A stretch of 62,655 nt of DNA from a virus: the IMG/VR virus record IMGVR_UViG_3300029989_000020, positions 1 to 62,655 of that record. One strand, written 5' to 3'. The position numbers were made by a program, and so were the translations under genes. Every line of letters starts with the position of its first letter. Within the stretch, counting starts at the first letter, position 1. The notes beneath the pieces are model-generated. The model searched no databases. It worked only from the letters and a program-made list of their open reading frames with translations, and had not been told where the DNA came from. Of the stretch, positions 8,014-15,878 are shown one piece after another.

Positions 8014-8475
8014 GTGGCAGAAATAGTCCTCATGAAAACCGCAGGCGGCGTGCTGGCTCCAGTTGATCAGGCCGGCATCGACTACTTGCAAAAGCTCAAG
8101 GTCGGGGCTGGTGTCAGCGTGACGATCAAGCGACATAACAATGTCAAGTACCATCGTAAATTGTTTGCCCTTGCAAACTACGCTTTCGACTGCTGGGAGC
8201 CGCAAGCCATTGAGCATCGCGGCCAGGTGGTCGAAAAGCAATTTGACCAGTTTCGGGATGACATTACAATTTTGGCAGGATTCTACTCCACCCGCGTGAG
8301 GCTGGATGGAACTGTGCGCCTGATCGCTGATAGCTGGTCTTTCGCCAAGATGGACGATGACAAAAAGGAGGCTCTTTTTAATGGAATTATTAACGCCGTC
8401 CTCAAGCATATCTTGACGAAATCGACCCGCGAAGACATCGACAACATCATTGAAAATCTGCTGCGCTACGATTGA
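8014..8475 (+). CDS. DUF1367-type protein, 153 aa (GTG start)
   Basis: Begins MAEIVLMKTAGGVLAPVD with GTG 8014 behind AAAGGAGCG. The KYHRKLFALANYAFDCWEP segment, a beta-rich centre and an acidic C-terminus are the pattern of DUF1367, found in phage nin/recombination regions; function unknown. Last gene of the recT operon. Confidence 0.8.
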   Translation: MAEIVLMKTAGGVLAPVDQAGIDYLQKLKVGAGVSVTIKRHNNVKYHRKLFALANYAFDCWEPQAIEHRGQVVEKQFDQFRDDITILAGFYSTRVRLDGTVRLIADSWSFAKMDDDKKEALFNGIINAVLKHILTKSTREDIDNIIENLLRYD

Positions 8476-8493
8476 TGTCGCGTAGTTGCAACA

Positions 8494-8577
8494 CATAAAT
8501 AATTTACTTGCATTATGCAATGTAAGGCGTATAGTTCTACTCATGGGCAGCGCACACGGCGCGGCGAAAATAGAGAA
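8494..8577 (+). promoter_or_regulatory. Promoter P2 with duplicated upstream box and leader
   Basis: Box 8494-8522 repeats 4113-4141. TTGCAT (8508-8513), 16 bases, TATAGT (8530-8535). The following leader to 8577 is nearly identical to the leader at 53005-52960 on the minus strand (shared TATAGTTCTACTCAT, GGCAGCGCA, GCGCGGCGAAAAT, GAGAA). It drives the small gene at 8584 and probably the 530-aa gene. Confidence 0.7.
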
Positions 8578-8583
8578 ACGATC

Positions 8584-8763
8584 ATGGCACTTGAAATTGC
8601 GCTTCGCCCGCTGGGCCACGTAGAGCGCGGCGACCCAAAAATTATCTGGACTGAGGCTAAAGGAACAAGCCTCTATAGCCTGGAAATTCTGCTTAAATAT
8701 TTTTGGTGCCCAATGACTCCAGAAGGAGCGGATGGGCCGGCAACCATGATTCGTTTTATCTAG
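8584..8763 (+). CDS. Small hypothetical protein, 59 aa
   Basis: Start chosen at ATG 8584 (MALEIALRPLGHVERG) behind GAGAAACG; an upstream in-frame ATG at 8515 would lie inside promoter P2. The sequence is mildly beta-like and ends GPATMIRFI. Unrecognised. Confidence 0.6.
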   Translation: MALEIALRPLGHVERGDPKIIWTEAKGTSLYSLEILLKYFWCPMTPEGADGPATMIRFI

Positions 8764-8836
8764 TAAAAATCCCCAAGCGATATAGCTTTACTACCAGTAG
8801 CCGGCATCCGCTGGCCGATACAAAAAGGAGAAGAAA

Positions 8837-10429
8837 ATGAGCGCAGTATTAGAGCAAAATTCGCATCAGTCGTATGATGCATTTATTCAACGTATCAATG
8901 ATCGTTTCAATGCCATCGAAACAACGGTCTTTGAAACGGATGCAGCTGGCCTGTACGAAGCCTACCTTGCCAGTTTCAAAGATGGCGATGAGCGTCAGTA
9001 TCATACCTGCTCGTGCTGCCGCCAGTTTATCGAGCGCTTCGGCGCCCTGGTAATCGTGGCCAATGATGGTCGCATTGTTTCGGCGATGTGGGACGAAGAA
9101 GATGCGCCAGCCAACTACGCTAAAGCCGTTTCAGCGATGGCGCGCATTGTCGCCCGTGCAAAAATCACCAAGCCATTCATTTCCAGCGAGCGCCAATACG
9201 GCACGGCAAAAAGCACCGTTCCGGCAACCGGCCATGTTTGGACGCACTTCGCCGTGAAGCCGGAAGCAACGCGCATCTATAAGCCATCTGGCCTGACTAC
9301 CGCGTTTGCAGCGGCATCGGTTAAGCGTGAAGAATTCGGCAGCGTTTTGCACGCATTATCCGAATATAGTAAGAAAACAGTCGTTCTTGCCTTGAAGCTT
9401 TTGCAAGATGACCAGCTCGGCAATAGCGCTGCAGTCGTCGGACAGGCTCAGTTCCTCGCTGATCTGCATCGGATCATGGAAGAAAACATCGGCCTGACAC
9501 TCCGAAAAAACCTGATCTATCGCGCAGTGTCGCAAGCCCCATCTGGCTTTTGCCATCCTCGCGCCAGCATGATTGCAACGCTGCTTGACGATATTGAAGG
9601 CGGCAAAAGCTTTGAACAGGCTCAACGCAGCTGGAATGCCAAGATGCATCCGTTGGCTTATCAGCGTCCGCAAGCCGCGCCTACTGCTGGCGCCATTGAG
9701 CAGGCTGAACGTCTGTTCGCAGCAATGGGCCTTGCTCCCGCTCTCAAGCGCCGCATTGCCCGTCTGGAAGAAATCCCTAAACTTTGGGAGCCAAAGAAAG
9801 CGGATGAAGTTAAATCTTCCGGCGTGTTTGGTCACTTGCAACCGAAAAGCGCCGCGCAAGCCCCAGCAATGTCCGCGCCAACTATCGCTATCACGATGGA
9901 AAAGTTTGTTCGCACGGTCTTCGGGACTGCTGAAAAAATGGAAGTACAACTTGGCCGTACCGCTAATTTCATTTCCATCACCACGGCCGAAGAAATTGAC
10001 TCGCCGAAGCTGTTCCAGTGGGATCATTCTTTCGCATGGTACGTATGGAACGGCGGCGCGGCACCATCACAATACGGCCTGCAAGCTGGCTGGGCATCGG
10101 TGGCTGCGATAACGCGCCTGCCTGCACGCTGGGGAGATGAAGCCGAGCAGAAGTTCCAGCATCACGGCGATGGAATTATCTTGCTGATCGATGGCGCACG
10201 CGAAACGCGCACGCCTGGCGCGGCCTTGTTTCCCTCATTGTTACGTGCGGAATTGCGGGAAGTCCGCAGCGTGATCGAAAGCTATTCCAATACCGCAAAG
10301 ATGGGCGGCTTTATGGACGGCTCGGCAATTGGCATTGATGTTCGCCAGGGCAATCCATTCAATCCGGCTACCGTCCGCGTAACCTCTGCTGGAATTTCGC
10401 AGATTTACAAGATCGACCGTTGGGACTAA
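8837..10429 (+). CDS. Conserved-looking large protein of unknown function, 530 aa
   Basis: A strong AAAAAGGAG ribosome site precedes ATG 8837. An N-terminal part has CSCCRQFIERFG (a CxCC cluster, about residue 55); the centre (200-300) is helical; residues 350-530 look globular and beta-rich (FQWDHSFAWYVWNGG, DGIILLIDGARETRTPG, LFPSLLRAELREVRSVIE). No polymerase, helicase or nuclease motif is visible. It stands alone between promoter P2 and a UUCG hairpin and is the largest early gene, so it probably has an important role. Family not identified. Confidence 0.75.
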   Translation: MSAVLEQNSHQSYDAFIQRINDRFNAIETTVFETDAAGLYEAYLASFKDGDERQYHTCSCCRQFIERFGALVIVANDGRIVSAMWDEEDAPANYAKAVSAMARIVARAKITKPFISSERQYGTAKSTVPATGHVWTHFAVKPEATRIYKPSGLTTAFAAASVKREEFGSVLHALSEYSKKTVVLALKLLQDDQLGNSAAVVGQAQFLADLHRIMEENIGLTLRKNLIYRAVSQAPSGFCHPRASMIATLLDDIEGGKSFEQAQRSWNAKMHPLAYQRPQAAPTAGAIEQAERLFAAMGLAPALKRRIARLEEIPKLWEPKKADEVKSSGVFGHLQPKSAAQAPAMSAPTIAITMEKFVRTVFGTAEKMEVQLGRTANFISITTAEEIDSPKLFQWDHSFAWYVWNGGAAPSQYGLQAGWASVAAITRLPARWGDEAEQKFQHHGDGIILLIDGARETRTPGAALFPSLLRAELREVRSVIESYSNTAKMGGFMDGSAIGIDVRQGNPFNPATVRVTSAGISQIYKIDRWD

Positions 10430-10439
10430 TAATCACAAA

Positions 10440-10455
10440 GCGCCCTTCGGGGCGC
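10440..10455 (+). terminator. GCGCCC-UUCG-GGGCGC hairpin
   Basis: Six G-C pairs closing a UUCG loop just after the 530-aa gene. No T-run follows, so it is more likely an RNA-end stabiliser or processing hairpin than a full terminator; the next gene starts 17 bases later. Confidence 0.6.
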
Positions 10456-10471
10456 ATCACAGGAGAAACAA

Positions 10472-10657
10472 ATGGGCGCTAAAACATCGCCAGAAATGAT
10501 TAAGGCGCGAAAGCTGATTATGCTGGGAGTATGGCCAGCGGAAGCGGCGCGTAAAAGCGGCGTTACAGCCAATGCGATCTATATTAGCAAATGGTATAAA
10601 GATCACATCAAAGAACAGCGGGCAGCATTGCAAAATGAAGCGGCGCCTGTGCCATGA
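10472..10657 (+). CDS. Small HTH protein, 61 aa
   Basis: PEMIKARKLIMLGVWPAEAARKSGVTANAIYISKWYKD is a homeodomain-like/resolvase-type helix-turn-helix. Likely a small DNA-binding protein. CAGGAGAAAC before ATG 10472; ATGA overlap with the next gene. Confidence 0.7.
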   Translation: MGAKTSPEMIKARKLIMLGVWPAEAARKSGVTANAIYISKWYKDHIKEQRAALQNEAAPVP

Positions 10658-10779
10658 AAGACGGCCAAAGCTTTGAATCGTACATGCTGCGCCTCGCTGA
10701 CTGCCTGCCAGTAGCCGAGCGCGCAAAATATCAATGGGCTTATGCCCAAGTGCTGTTATCTAATGGGAGTGGGAAATGA
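10654..10779 (+). CDS. Small hypothetical protein, 41 aa
   Basis: Open frame MKDGQSFESYMLRLADCLP...NGSGK with ATGA overlaps at both ends (10654-10657, 10776-10779). Helical, soluble, unrecognised. Coupling is the main support. Confidence 0.6.
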   Translation: MKDGQSFESYMLRLADCLPVAERAKYQWAYAQVLLSNGSGK

Positions 10780-10988
10780 ACAACAAATATGAGACTTTGG
10801 CTATGCAAATTTTCTTTAACGGCAGGCTGGATGACGCCATGATGAAAAAGGCCAATGTGGAATTCAAGCCAGGGAAAGAGAGAGCGGATGTTATCCGAGC
10901 ATTTAACAAAGGCTGGAGTGCGGGCGCTGGAAAATTTGAGCGCGAGGCAATGATGGCTGGAAATGAAATCGCCAAAGTGTGCCAATGA
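10776..10988 (+). CDS. Small hypothetical protein, 70 aa
   Basis: MNNKYETLAMQIFFNG... , a Lys/Met-rich helical protein ending AKVCQ. Preceded by GGGAGTGGG and coupled on both sides by ATGA. No family recognised. Confidence 0.65.
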   Translation: MNNKYETLAMQIFFNGRLDDAMMKKANVEFKPGKERADVIRAFNKGWSAGAGKFEREAMMAGNEIAKVCQ

Positions 10989-11140
10989 ACCGCTACACAA
11001 GCCGCCCACGTCGCGGCATCCCTATGCAGCGCCCGCGCATCAACTGGGAATACATGGCAATTGCAATAATCGTCATCTGCATTTGCATCGTCGGCAATGC
11101 GGATTTTCAAGATGCAGTAATCATGGCAGGGAGTAAATGA
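10985..11140 (+). CDS. Single-pass membrane mini-protein, 51 aa
   Basis: Basic N-terminus (MNRYTSRPRRGIPMQRPR), then a hydrophobic stretch MAIAIIVICICIVG around residues 24-37 and a short tail. Predicted N-in inner-membrane protein. ATGA overlaps on both sides. Function unknown. Confidence 0.65.
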   Translation: MNRYTSRPRRGIPMQRPRINWEYMAIAIIVICICIVGNADFQDAVIMAGSK

Positions 11141-11559
11141 TGAATCCAGAAACACACAGTTGCGATTGCGGCTATACCTGGCGTCATGGACATAGCGGCA
11201 CGCATCTTTGCGGCCCGCAATACCGCGCCACCATTGAGCGCCAGGCGAAGGAGATTGCGGCGCTGAAAGCGACCGAGCCAGTAGCGATGCCAAACGATGG
11301 GCTTGTTCCCCGCAGTGTAGATGGGAAATATGTTTGGCTTGAAGGTATTGGCGCAGTATCACTTGATTATTCCAATGTGAAATCACTGTCGGATATTCAA
11401 GATGCTGCCACGCCAGTAGTGAATCAGGGTGCCATTGACGCGGCATTTTCCGAATTCTGCGAACGCGAAGGCTATCCTAGCGATGGCCCGATGGACTCGG
11501 CTTTCCGCAAGATATTTCAGGCTGGTATCGATGCAGCCAGCACCAAAGATCAACTGTAA
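11137..11559 (+). CDS. Mosaic accessory protein, 140 aa
   Basis: N-terminal CDCGYTWRHGHSGTHLCG is a His/Cys cluster likely to bind zinc; residues 30-45 (ERQAKEIAALKATEP) form a short coil; the C-terminal half ends AFRKIFQAGIDAAST, shared by many phage accessory proteins. It looks like a domain shuffle of the same pool as the proteins at 3099, 16638 and 17951. Two adjacent ATGs; the first overlaps the upstream stop. Confidence 0.7.
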   Translation: MMNPETHSCDCGYTWRHGHSGTHLCGPQYRATIERQAKEIAALKATEPVAMPNDGLVPRSVDGKYVWLEGIGAVSLDYSNVKSLSDIQDAATPVVNQGAIDAAFSEFCEREGYPSDGPMDSAFRKIFQAGIDAASTKDQL

Positions 11560-11586
11560 TAACCACCAAAATCAACGAGGATAACC

Positions 11587-12837
11587 ATGTTCAAGAATCT
11601 CCAGATGTACCGCCTGAGCGGCTTCAAAATGACGGCTGATGAACTGTCGGCCGCGCTAAAGTCGAATGAATTCACTCCAGCAAGCAGCGTTGAACTGATG
11701 CGCCAAGGCTGGGACTCGCCGCGTCCTAATGGCCCGCTGGTTCATGCCGTTAATGGGCAATACCTGCTCAAGCTGAAAACCGAAAAGCGCCTGCTGCCTT
11801 CGTCCGTTATCAACCAAGTGGCAAAAGAGCGCGCCGCCGAACTGGAAGAAGCGCAGGGCTTTGCGCCGGGCAAGAAGGCAATGAAGGAAATCAAAGAGCG
11901 CGTGGCTGATGATCTGCTGCCGCAAGCCTTCCGCATCAATACCGCAATCCTTGCATGGATCGATTCTATCAGTGGTTGGCTGATGATCGACACAGCAAGC
12001 CCGAGTAAGGCCGATGATGTTGTCAAGTACCTTCTGAAATCCGTTGACCGCCTGCCGTTGGAAAGTCTGCGCGTCATGCGCTCGCCGGTCGCCGCGATGA
12101 CCGAGTGGCTGCAGGAAGATGAAGCACCAGCAGGCTTTACCATCGACCAGGATGCCACGTTGCGCGCTACGGGCGAGAGCAAGGCTCAGGTGCAATACAA
12201 GCGGCATACGCTTTACGCTGGCGAAATGAAACAACACATCGCCGATGGCAAGCAATGCAAGCGCTTGGCCATGACCTGGATCGACAAGATCAGCTTTCAA
12301 CTGGACGAAAGCTTGACCATCAAGACCATCAAGATGCTGGACGTTCTCAAGGAAACCGAAGCCAGCACCAAGAACGACGACGAGCGTTTCGATAGCGACA
12401 TGGCGCTCTTTACCGGCGAGCTGGCCAAGATGGCGGCCGACCTGGTTGACGCGCTAGGCGGCGAAGCTGTAACGGATGCGCCAGCACCATCGGCGCCAGA
12501 AGGGCCGGCAAAGGGCGATGAGCCAGTTCGTAAGCAAAGTGTAGTGGGCGTAAGCATCAAAGAATTTCAACCTATCCCAGGGAATGATTTCGGCGCCCAA
12601 TACGCTGCAGCTAATTGGCTCTCAGAGCGCGGTTTTTCATATGGGCCATCATCCGTTGACGGCCCGCAAGCAATCTGGCATGGCGACTGCTCTATCAGCA
12701 AGTGGCGCAACCTGAGCGCTGATGAACAATGCGATGCCCACGCCATCATGAGCGGCAAGCGCGGCGGAACTGTTCTCATCACTTTACGGGCGCACGCACC
12801 AGCGGAAGCTGTCGCCGCGTTTAACCAAGCCGATTAA
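11587..12837 (+). CDS. rdgC: RdgC-like recombination protein with C-terminal extension, 416 aa
   Basis: RdgC is a ring-forming double-strand DNA binder that limits RecA access. Residues 1-300 fit: MFKNLQMYRLSGF at the start, LLPSSVINQVAKERAAELEE, RRR-less GKKAMKEIKERVADDLLPQAF, AWIDSISGWLMIDTASPSKADDVVKYLL and LAMTWIDKISFQLDE. After an Ala/Pro linker (about 300-315) come 100 extra residues with a compact domain (GNDFGAQYAAANWLSERGF...) not part of cellular RdgC. Followed by a clear terminator. The extension may be a phage-specific partner domain. Confidence 0.88.
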   Translation: MFKNLQMYRLSGFKMTADELSAALKSNEFTPASSVELMRQGWDSPRPNGPLVHAVNGQYLLKLKTEKRLLPSSVINQVAKERAAELEEAQGFAPGKKAMKEIKERVADDLLPQAFRINTAILAWIDSISGWLMIDTASPSKADDVVKYLLKSVDRLPLESLRVMRSPVAAMTEWLQEDEAPAGFTIDQDATLRATGESKAQVQYKRHTLYAGEMKQHIADGKQCKRLAMTWIDKISFQLDESLTIKTIKMLDVLKETEASTKNDDERFDSDMALFTGELAKMAADLVDALGGEAVTDAPAPSAPEGPAKGDEPVRKQSVVGVSIKEFQPIPGNDFGAQYAAANWLSERGFSYGPSSVDGPQAIWHGDCSISKWRNLSADEQCDAHAIMSGKRGGTVLITLRAHAPAEAVAAFNQAD

Positions 12838-12854
12838 TCAGCGCCTGATATTAG

Positions 12855-12876
12855 GCCCGGACTTTCCGGGCTTTTT
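12855..12876 (+). terminator. Rho-independent terminator after rdgC
   Basis: GCCCGGA (12855-12861), CTT loop, TCCGGGC (12865-12871) followed by TTTTT. Strong seven-pair stem directly downstream of the rdgC stop at 12837. Confidence 0.9.
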
Positions 12877-12985
12877 CGCGTTTAGAGTACAATGAGCAAT
12901 GCGCGCCTAGGCTGATCCCCGAACACCGACTCGTCACCGGCTGGCGTTGCACCTCTCAGACGATACTCTCAGGCGAAAGAAAATC
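12877..12985 (+). promoter_or_regulatory. Leader region of the Rha-type gene
   Basis: About 110 bases between the terminator and the regulator gene. TACAAT (12888-12893) could be a -10 but has no good -35. The leader is GC-rich, contains CTGA/TCAG and CCGG-type short pairings and repeats CTCTCAG twice (around 12952 and 12967). Its position before a Rha/antirepressor-type gene recalls C4-type antisense leaders, but I cannot demonstrate the complementarity that would define one. Confidence 0.3.
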
Positions 12986-13504
12986 ATGAACAATATTGAA
13001 CAAGGCTTCCTATCTGGACTTCTCGCAATCGACAATGATGGCGAGCCAAGGGCGTCATCCGTAATTCTAGCTTTTGGTCTAAAGCAAAGCCATGCCTCTG
13101 TTATTAAGCTGATCCGCCGTCAAATGGATGCTCTTGAACAGTTTGGAAGGGTAAGATTTGAGAACCAAACCTTTCAAACCAATGGCGGCCCACAAGATCG
13201 AGAAGTAGCAATGCTTAATGAGCAGCAGGCTACGATATTGATATGCTGCATGCGAAACCTTGGCGATGTCATGAAATTCAAGATCGGCCTCGTGAAAGAG
13301 TTTTACCGTATGCGCGATGAGATTGGACGGCGAAATCAGAACCTCTGGCAGCAAATGCAGGACTTGGTCGCCAAAGAGATTAGCTCGCAGGTCAAGGCCT
13401 CGTTTGGCTCGCACTTAATGCTACAACGAAAGAAAGAAATCCCGCCTCTGCGCACTGAGCGGGAAATACTGGAAGCGGCGATTCAGCCCTCCCTATTGAA
13501 CTAA
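12986..13504 (+). CDS. Rha-family phage regulatory protein, 172 aa
   Basis: Rha proteins are phage regulators, several acting as antirepressors or interfering with host factors. The layout fits: HASVIKLIRRQMDALEQFGRV (DNA-binding-like start), REVAMLNEQQATILICCMRN and FKIGLVKEFYRMRDE. The C-terminal 55 residues (QKRK, PPLRTEREI) are extra. I start at ATG 12986 (MNNIEQGF) because the earlier ATG at 12947 adds an unlikely leader; the ribosome site is weak. Confidence 0.8.
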   Translation: MNNIEQGFLSGLLAIDNDGEPRASSVILAFGLKQSHASVIKLIRRQMDALEQFGRVRFENQTFQTNGGPQDREVAMLNEQQATILICCMRNLGDVMKFKIGLVKEFYRMRDEIGRRNQNLWQQMQDLVAKEISSQVKASFGSHLMLQRKKEIPPLRTEREILEAAIQPSLLN

Positions 13505-13509
13505 GAAGA

Positions 13510-13533
13510 AAGCCAGCATATAGCTGGCTTTTT
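13510..13533. terminator. Bidirectional terminator between convergent operons
   Basis: AAGCCAGC (13510-13517), five-base loop, GCTGGCTT (13523-13530), followed by T's on the plus strand and, because of the flanking A's, partly on the minus strand. It separates the plus-strand Rha gene from the minus-strand block ending at 13556. Confidence 0.88.
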
Positions 13534-13555
13534 ATTACCTGGAAATTTATTCAGA

Positions 13556-13774
13556 CTATGCTTTGTGACCACGATCAATGAACCAGTCCAAGGCATCGCA
13601 AACTAGCACGTCATCATACCAGTCCTCAAACACGCGGCGGCATGCACGGTCGCGGAATATGCTCGGGCCGAGATACGAATGCCACTCCATGAAAACGCGC
13701 CGGCCGTCAGCCAGGCGCAACCGATAGACCGGCGACCAGCAAACTACGCCGCCATACATGTGCGTGCAAGTCAT
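13556..13774 (-). CDS. Hypothetical protein, 72 aa
   Basis: MTCTHMYGGVVCWSPVYRL..., rich in Arg/Trp/Asp and with several Cys, followed by an acidic-aromatic C-terminus (FEDWYDDVLVCDALDWF). ATG 13774 with GTGGAG is chosen; the upstream ATG at 13816 lies inside the preceding gene. Unrecognised, last gene of the 13.5-16.1 kb block. Confidence 0.65.
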   Translation of the reverse strand: MTCTHMYGGVVCWSPVYRLRLADGRRVFMEWHSYLGPSIFRDRACRRVFEDWYDDVLVCDALDWFIDRGHKA

Positions 13775-13775
13775 T

Positions 13776-14624
13776 TTAATCTCCACAAAAACATGATATG
13801 GCCTCTTCATTTTCATCGAATCCGTACATATCCGATTGAGATTTCACAAATGATTGCATGCTTTGATATGTTGGCCTATCAATTCTGAATTTAGCGCCAT
13901 TTCCGTTAGTAACATATTCAGCGGAACGTTCTTGATTGGCCCACCAAATAGCACGATCCGGCCTCTCCGCGATAAGGCTGACTAAGGATGCCCCAGTCTT
14001 AAGGAAACATAAATCACAATTCCCATGAACTGTTTTCCCGCCATTGTTCGGCAGTCCAAGGTCAAAATCTTGCTTTCGCCAGAATTCACCAACCTCGCCA
14101 GCAGTAACATTCGCATCAGCAAGTGGAATACGTATATTCTCATCGGGAGTTTCAGGCCGAGGATTTGAACGGAACTTTGCCACTCGCCTTTGCTCATCTG
14201 CGCGGATTCCCAAAATTGTTTCCCATTCATCAATTCCTAAAGATCTCAAATAACGATGAATAGTACGAGTTTTCATTTCTGATGAGCAGTATCTAGCCCT
14301 AGGATTTGGCAGAACCCCGCCGCGTTGCTTGATAATCGCCTCAAAAGGCTCTCCGTTTCTACTGGCCGTATCGAAGTTGACAATTTCAAAATTTGCGCCT
14401 TCCCGATATTCAAGCCAAGCAATATCAACTCCCCATTGTTTTCCGATATCGCGCACAAAAAGAAGTGTCGCCTCATCCTCTTTACCTGTATTGCAAAATA
14501 CTAAATGAGTGCCGTCAGGTATTCCGCAATTAGCGTCAATCACTTTCTTGACGAGATATGCAGAAGTTCTTCCACCACTTACATTTAAGCAAGTATTGCC
14601 GCTTACTTTGAAATAGCTCATCAT
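13776..14624 (-). CDS. PAPS-reductase-like PP-loop protein, 282 aa
   Basis: The family adenylates or reduces sulfur compounds, or acts in nucleic-acid thiolation-type chemistry. Seen here: LNVSGGRTSAYLVKKV (PP-loop; R replaces the usual K of SGGKDS), HLVFCNTGKEDEATLLFV, NPRARYCSSEMKTRTIHRYL, LGIRADEQRRVAK and paired cysteines CDLC and CFC near the C-terminus that could ligate a cluster. Such proteins are common phage cargo; DNA or tRNA modification, sulfur metabolism or anti-defence are all possible. Start by TGATG overlap with the upstream gene. Confidence 0.82.
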   Translation of the reverse strand: MMSYFKVSGNTCLNVSGGRTSAYLVKKVIDANCGIPDGTHLVFCNTGKEDEATLLFVRDIGKQWGVDIAWLEYREGANFEIVNFDTASRNGEPFEAIIKQRGGVLPNPRARYCSSEMKTRTIHRYLRSLGIDEWETILGIRADEQRRVAKFRSNPRPETPDENIRIPLADANVTAGEVGEFWRKQDFDLGLPNNGGKTVHGNCDLCFLKTGASLVSLIAERPDRAIWWANQERSAEYVTNGNGAKFRIDRPTYQSMQSFVKSQSDMYGFDENEEAISCFCGD

Positions 14625-14773
14625 CAATCCTTCGCAAAAAGAGCATCAAGGCCAATACCAACAAAAAACAGGCCTACCGCCACGCCGAATATCCAGTCGC
14701 CAAAGCTGGCCGTAACAGCAGCGGCCGATAGGGCGCACCAAGCGGCAAGGGCGATGGTTTGTAGGACTTTCAT
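14624..14773 (-). CDS. Membrane mini-protein, 49 aa
   Basis: Frame from ATG 14773 with two hydrophobic stretches (ALAAWCALSAAAVTASF and FGVAVGLFFVGIGLDALF). Probably a small inner-membrane hairpin. It starts by ATGA overlap with the gene at 14770 and ends by TGATG overlap with the PP-loop gene, so it is translated between them. Confidence 0.65.
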   Translation of the reverse strand: MKVLQTIALAAWCALSAAAVTASFGDWIFGVAVGLFFVGIGLDALFAKD

Positions 14774-15426
14774 TTGACGCCCGTAAGACGACTGTGCAAA
14801 TGTTTGGCGATGGCGATGGCGATGGCCGGATCAGTTCGGCTACGCTCTTTTTCTCGGTTCGGCCCTGGTGGCATCAGATGACAGGCCGCCTTGATTTCCC
14901 CCTTGGTATAATCGGCTTTCGTGTGCGTAGTAGGCACTTCATCAATACCCTTGAGCCAAAGATAAGCGCCTTTAGTGAATGGCGATCCAAGCATCCATGG
15001 CTGCAAAATCTGGTTGTATCGACCAAGGTGCTGCATTGCCAATCCATGAGGCTGTGAGTTCTCGATAATTTGAATTGGAATTTCGCTTTTTTGATGCGCC
15101 TTGAAAAATTCAATGCCCTTGAGGAAGTCGTCCATTCGGCTGGGGTAGCGCGGATGCCGGCGCCTCCGCTCGGGATTCAATGCCGTATCTTCTGGATGAT
15201 ATAGCCATTGCACTCCAGATAGCGCATTGAAAGTACAATAAGGATGCGCCACCAGCGCATCAAAGCTCTCTGCGCCGCTGCGCAATACATCCACCACATC
15301 GCCTTGAATATGCCAGCCGCGTGTTTTTGCTGGCCGCAAATCGCACGATACTGCTGTGTGGCCAAGGGCGGTAAGCGCATCGCGAATTCTTCCAGAATAT
15401 TCGCATGAAACAAGAATTCGGCTCAT
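14770..15426 (-). CDS. C5-cytosine-methyltransferase-like protein, 218 aa
   Basis: MSRILVSCEYSGRIRDALTALGH resembles the SAM-binding motif I of phage C5-methyltransferase-like proteins (ACE-SG-VRDA), followed by IQGDVVDVL and AHPYCTFNALSGVQWLYHPED. The usual motif IV is PPCT; here it is PYCT, keeping the Cys. IIENSQPHGLAMQHL and QILQPWMLGSPFTKGAYLWLKG match later family motifs. Whether it methylates DNA is uncertain because relatives lack a clear target-recognition domain. Confidence 0.75.
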   Translation of the reverse strand: MSRILVSCEYSGRIRDALTALGHTAVSCDLRPAKTRGWHIQGDVVDVLRSGAESFDALVAHPYCTFNALSGVQWLYHPEDTALNPERRRRHPRYPSRMDDFLKGIEFFKAHQKSEIPIQIIENSQPHGLAMQHLGRYNQILQPWMLGSPFTKGAYLWLKGIDEVPTTHTKADYTKGEIKAACHLMPPGPNREKERSRTDPAIAIAIAKHLHSRLTGVK

Positions 15427-15875
15427 GTTTGCTCCCTCATAGCTGGCCCCGATCCAAACAGCGCCGTAACAAGTTCATCCCTGGCGCAAACTACTTTCGG
15501 CCGCTTGATCTGATAATGCGTGTCATCGCTCATGATGTGGACAGTGACGCCGCAAGGTTGAGGCGAACCATTCTTTACTGGCAACGCCGAGCGCGGCTTT
15601 TGCGCCAGCGCTAGAGCAGACTCAAATGCTTCCACCAGGTTTGCACTGTGCAGCGAATAAACACGGTGATCGACCTCGCGTAAGACATCGGCATCGATCA
15701 ATTCGCGCACGTATTTGCGTGTGCCGCTGGGCGACATGCGCAGATGCTCGCTGATGCTGTCAAACGTCATCTTGTCGTTTTTGCGAAGCACGGCAATCAG
15801 GCCGGTGATGTTCGCCGTGCGCCGCGCCGTCGCCGATGTGACGCGAGTTCGGATATGTGGACTTTTACCGTGCAT
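15423..15875 (-). CDS. Winged-helix protein, 150 aa
   Basis: Residues about 20-70 (ANITGLIAVLRKNDKMTFDSISEHLRMSPSGTRKYVRELIDADVLREV) are a winged helix-turn-helix; the rest is low-complexity with HIMSDDTHYQIKRPKVV. Likely a regulator of this block or a DNA-binding accessory protein. ATGA overlap with the methyltransferase-like gene. Confidence 0.75.
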   Translation of the reverse strand: MHGKSPHIRTRVTSATARRTANITGLIAVLRKNDKMTFDSISEHLRMSPSGTRKYVRELIDADVLREVDHRVYSLHSANLVEAFESALALAQKPRSALPVKNGSPQPCGVTVHIMSDDTHYQIKRPKVVCARDELVTALFGSGPAMREQT

Positions 15876-15878
15876 GGC

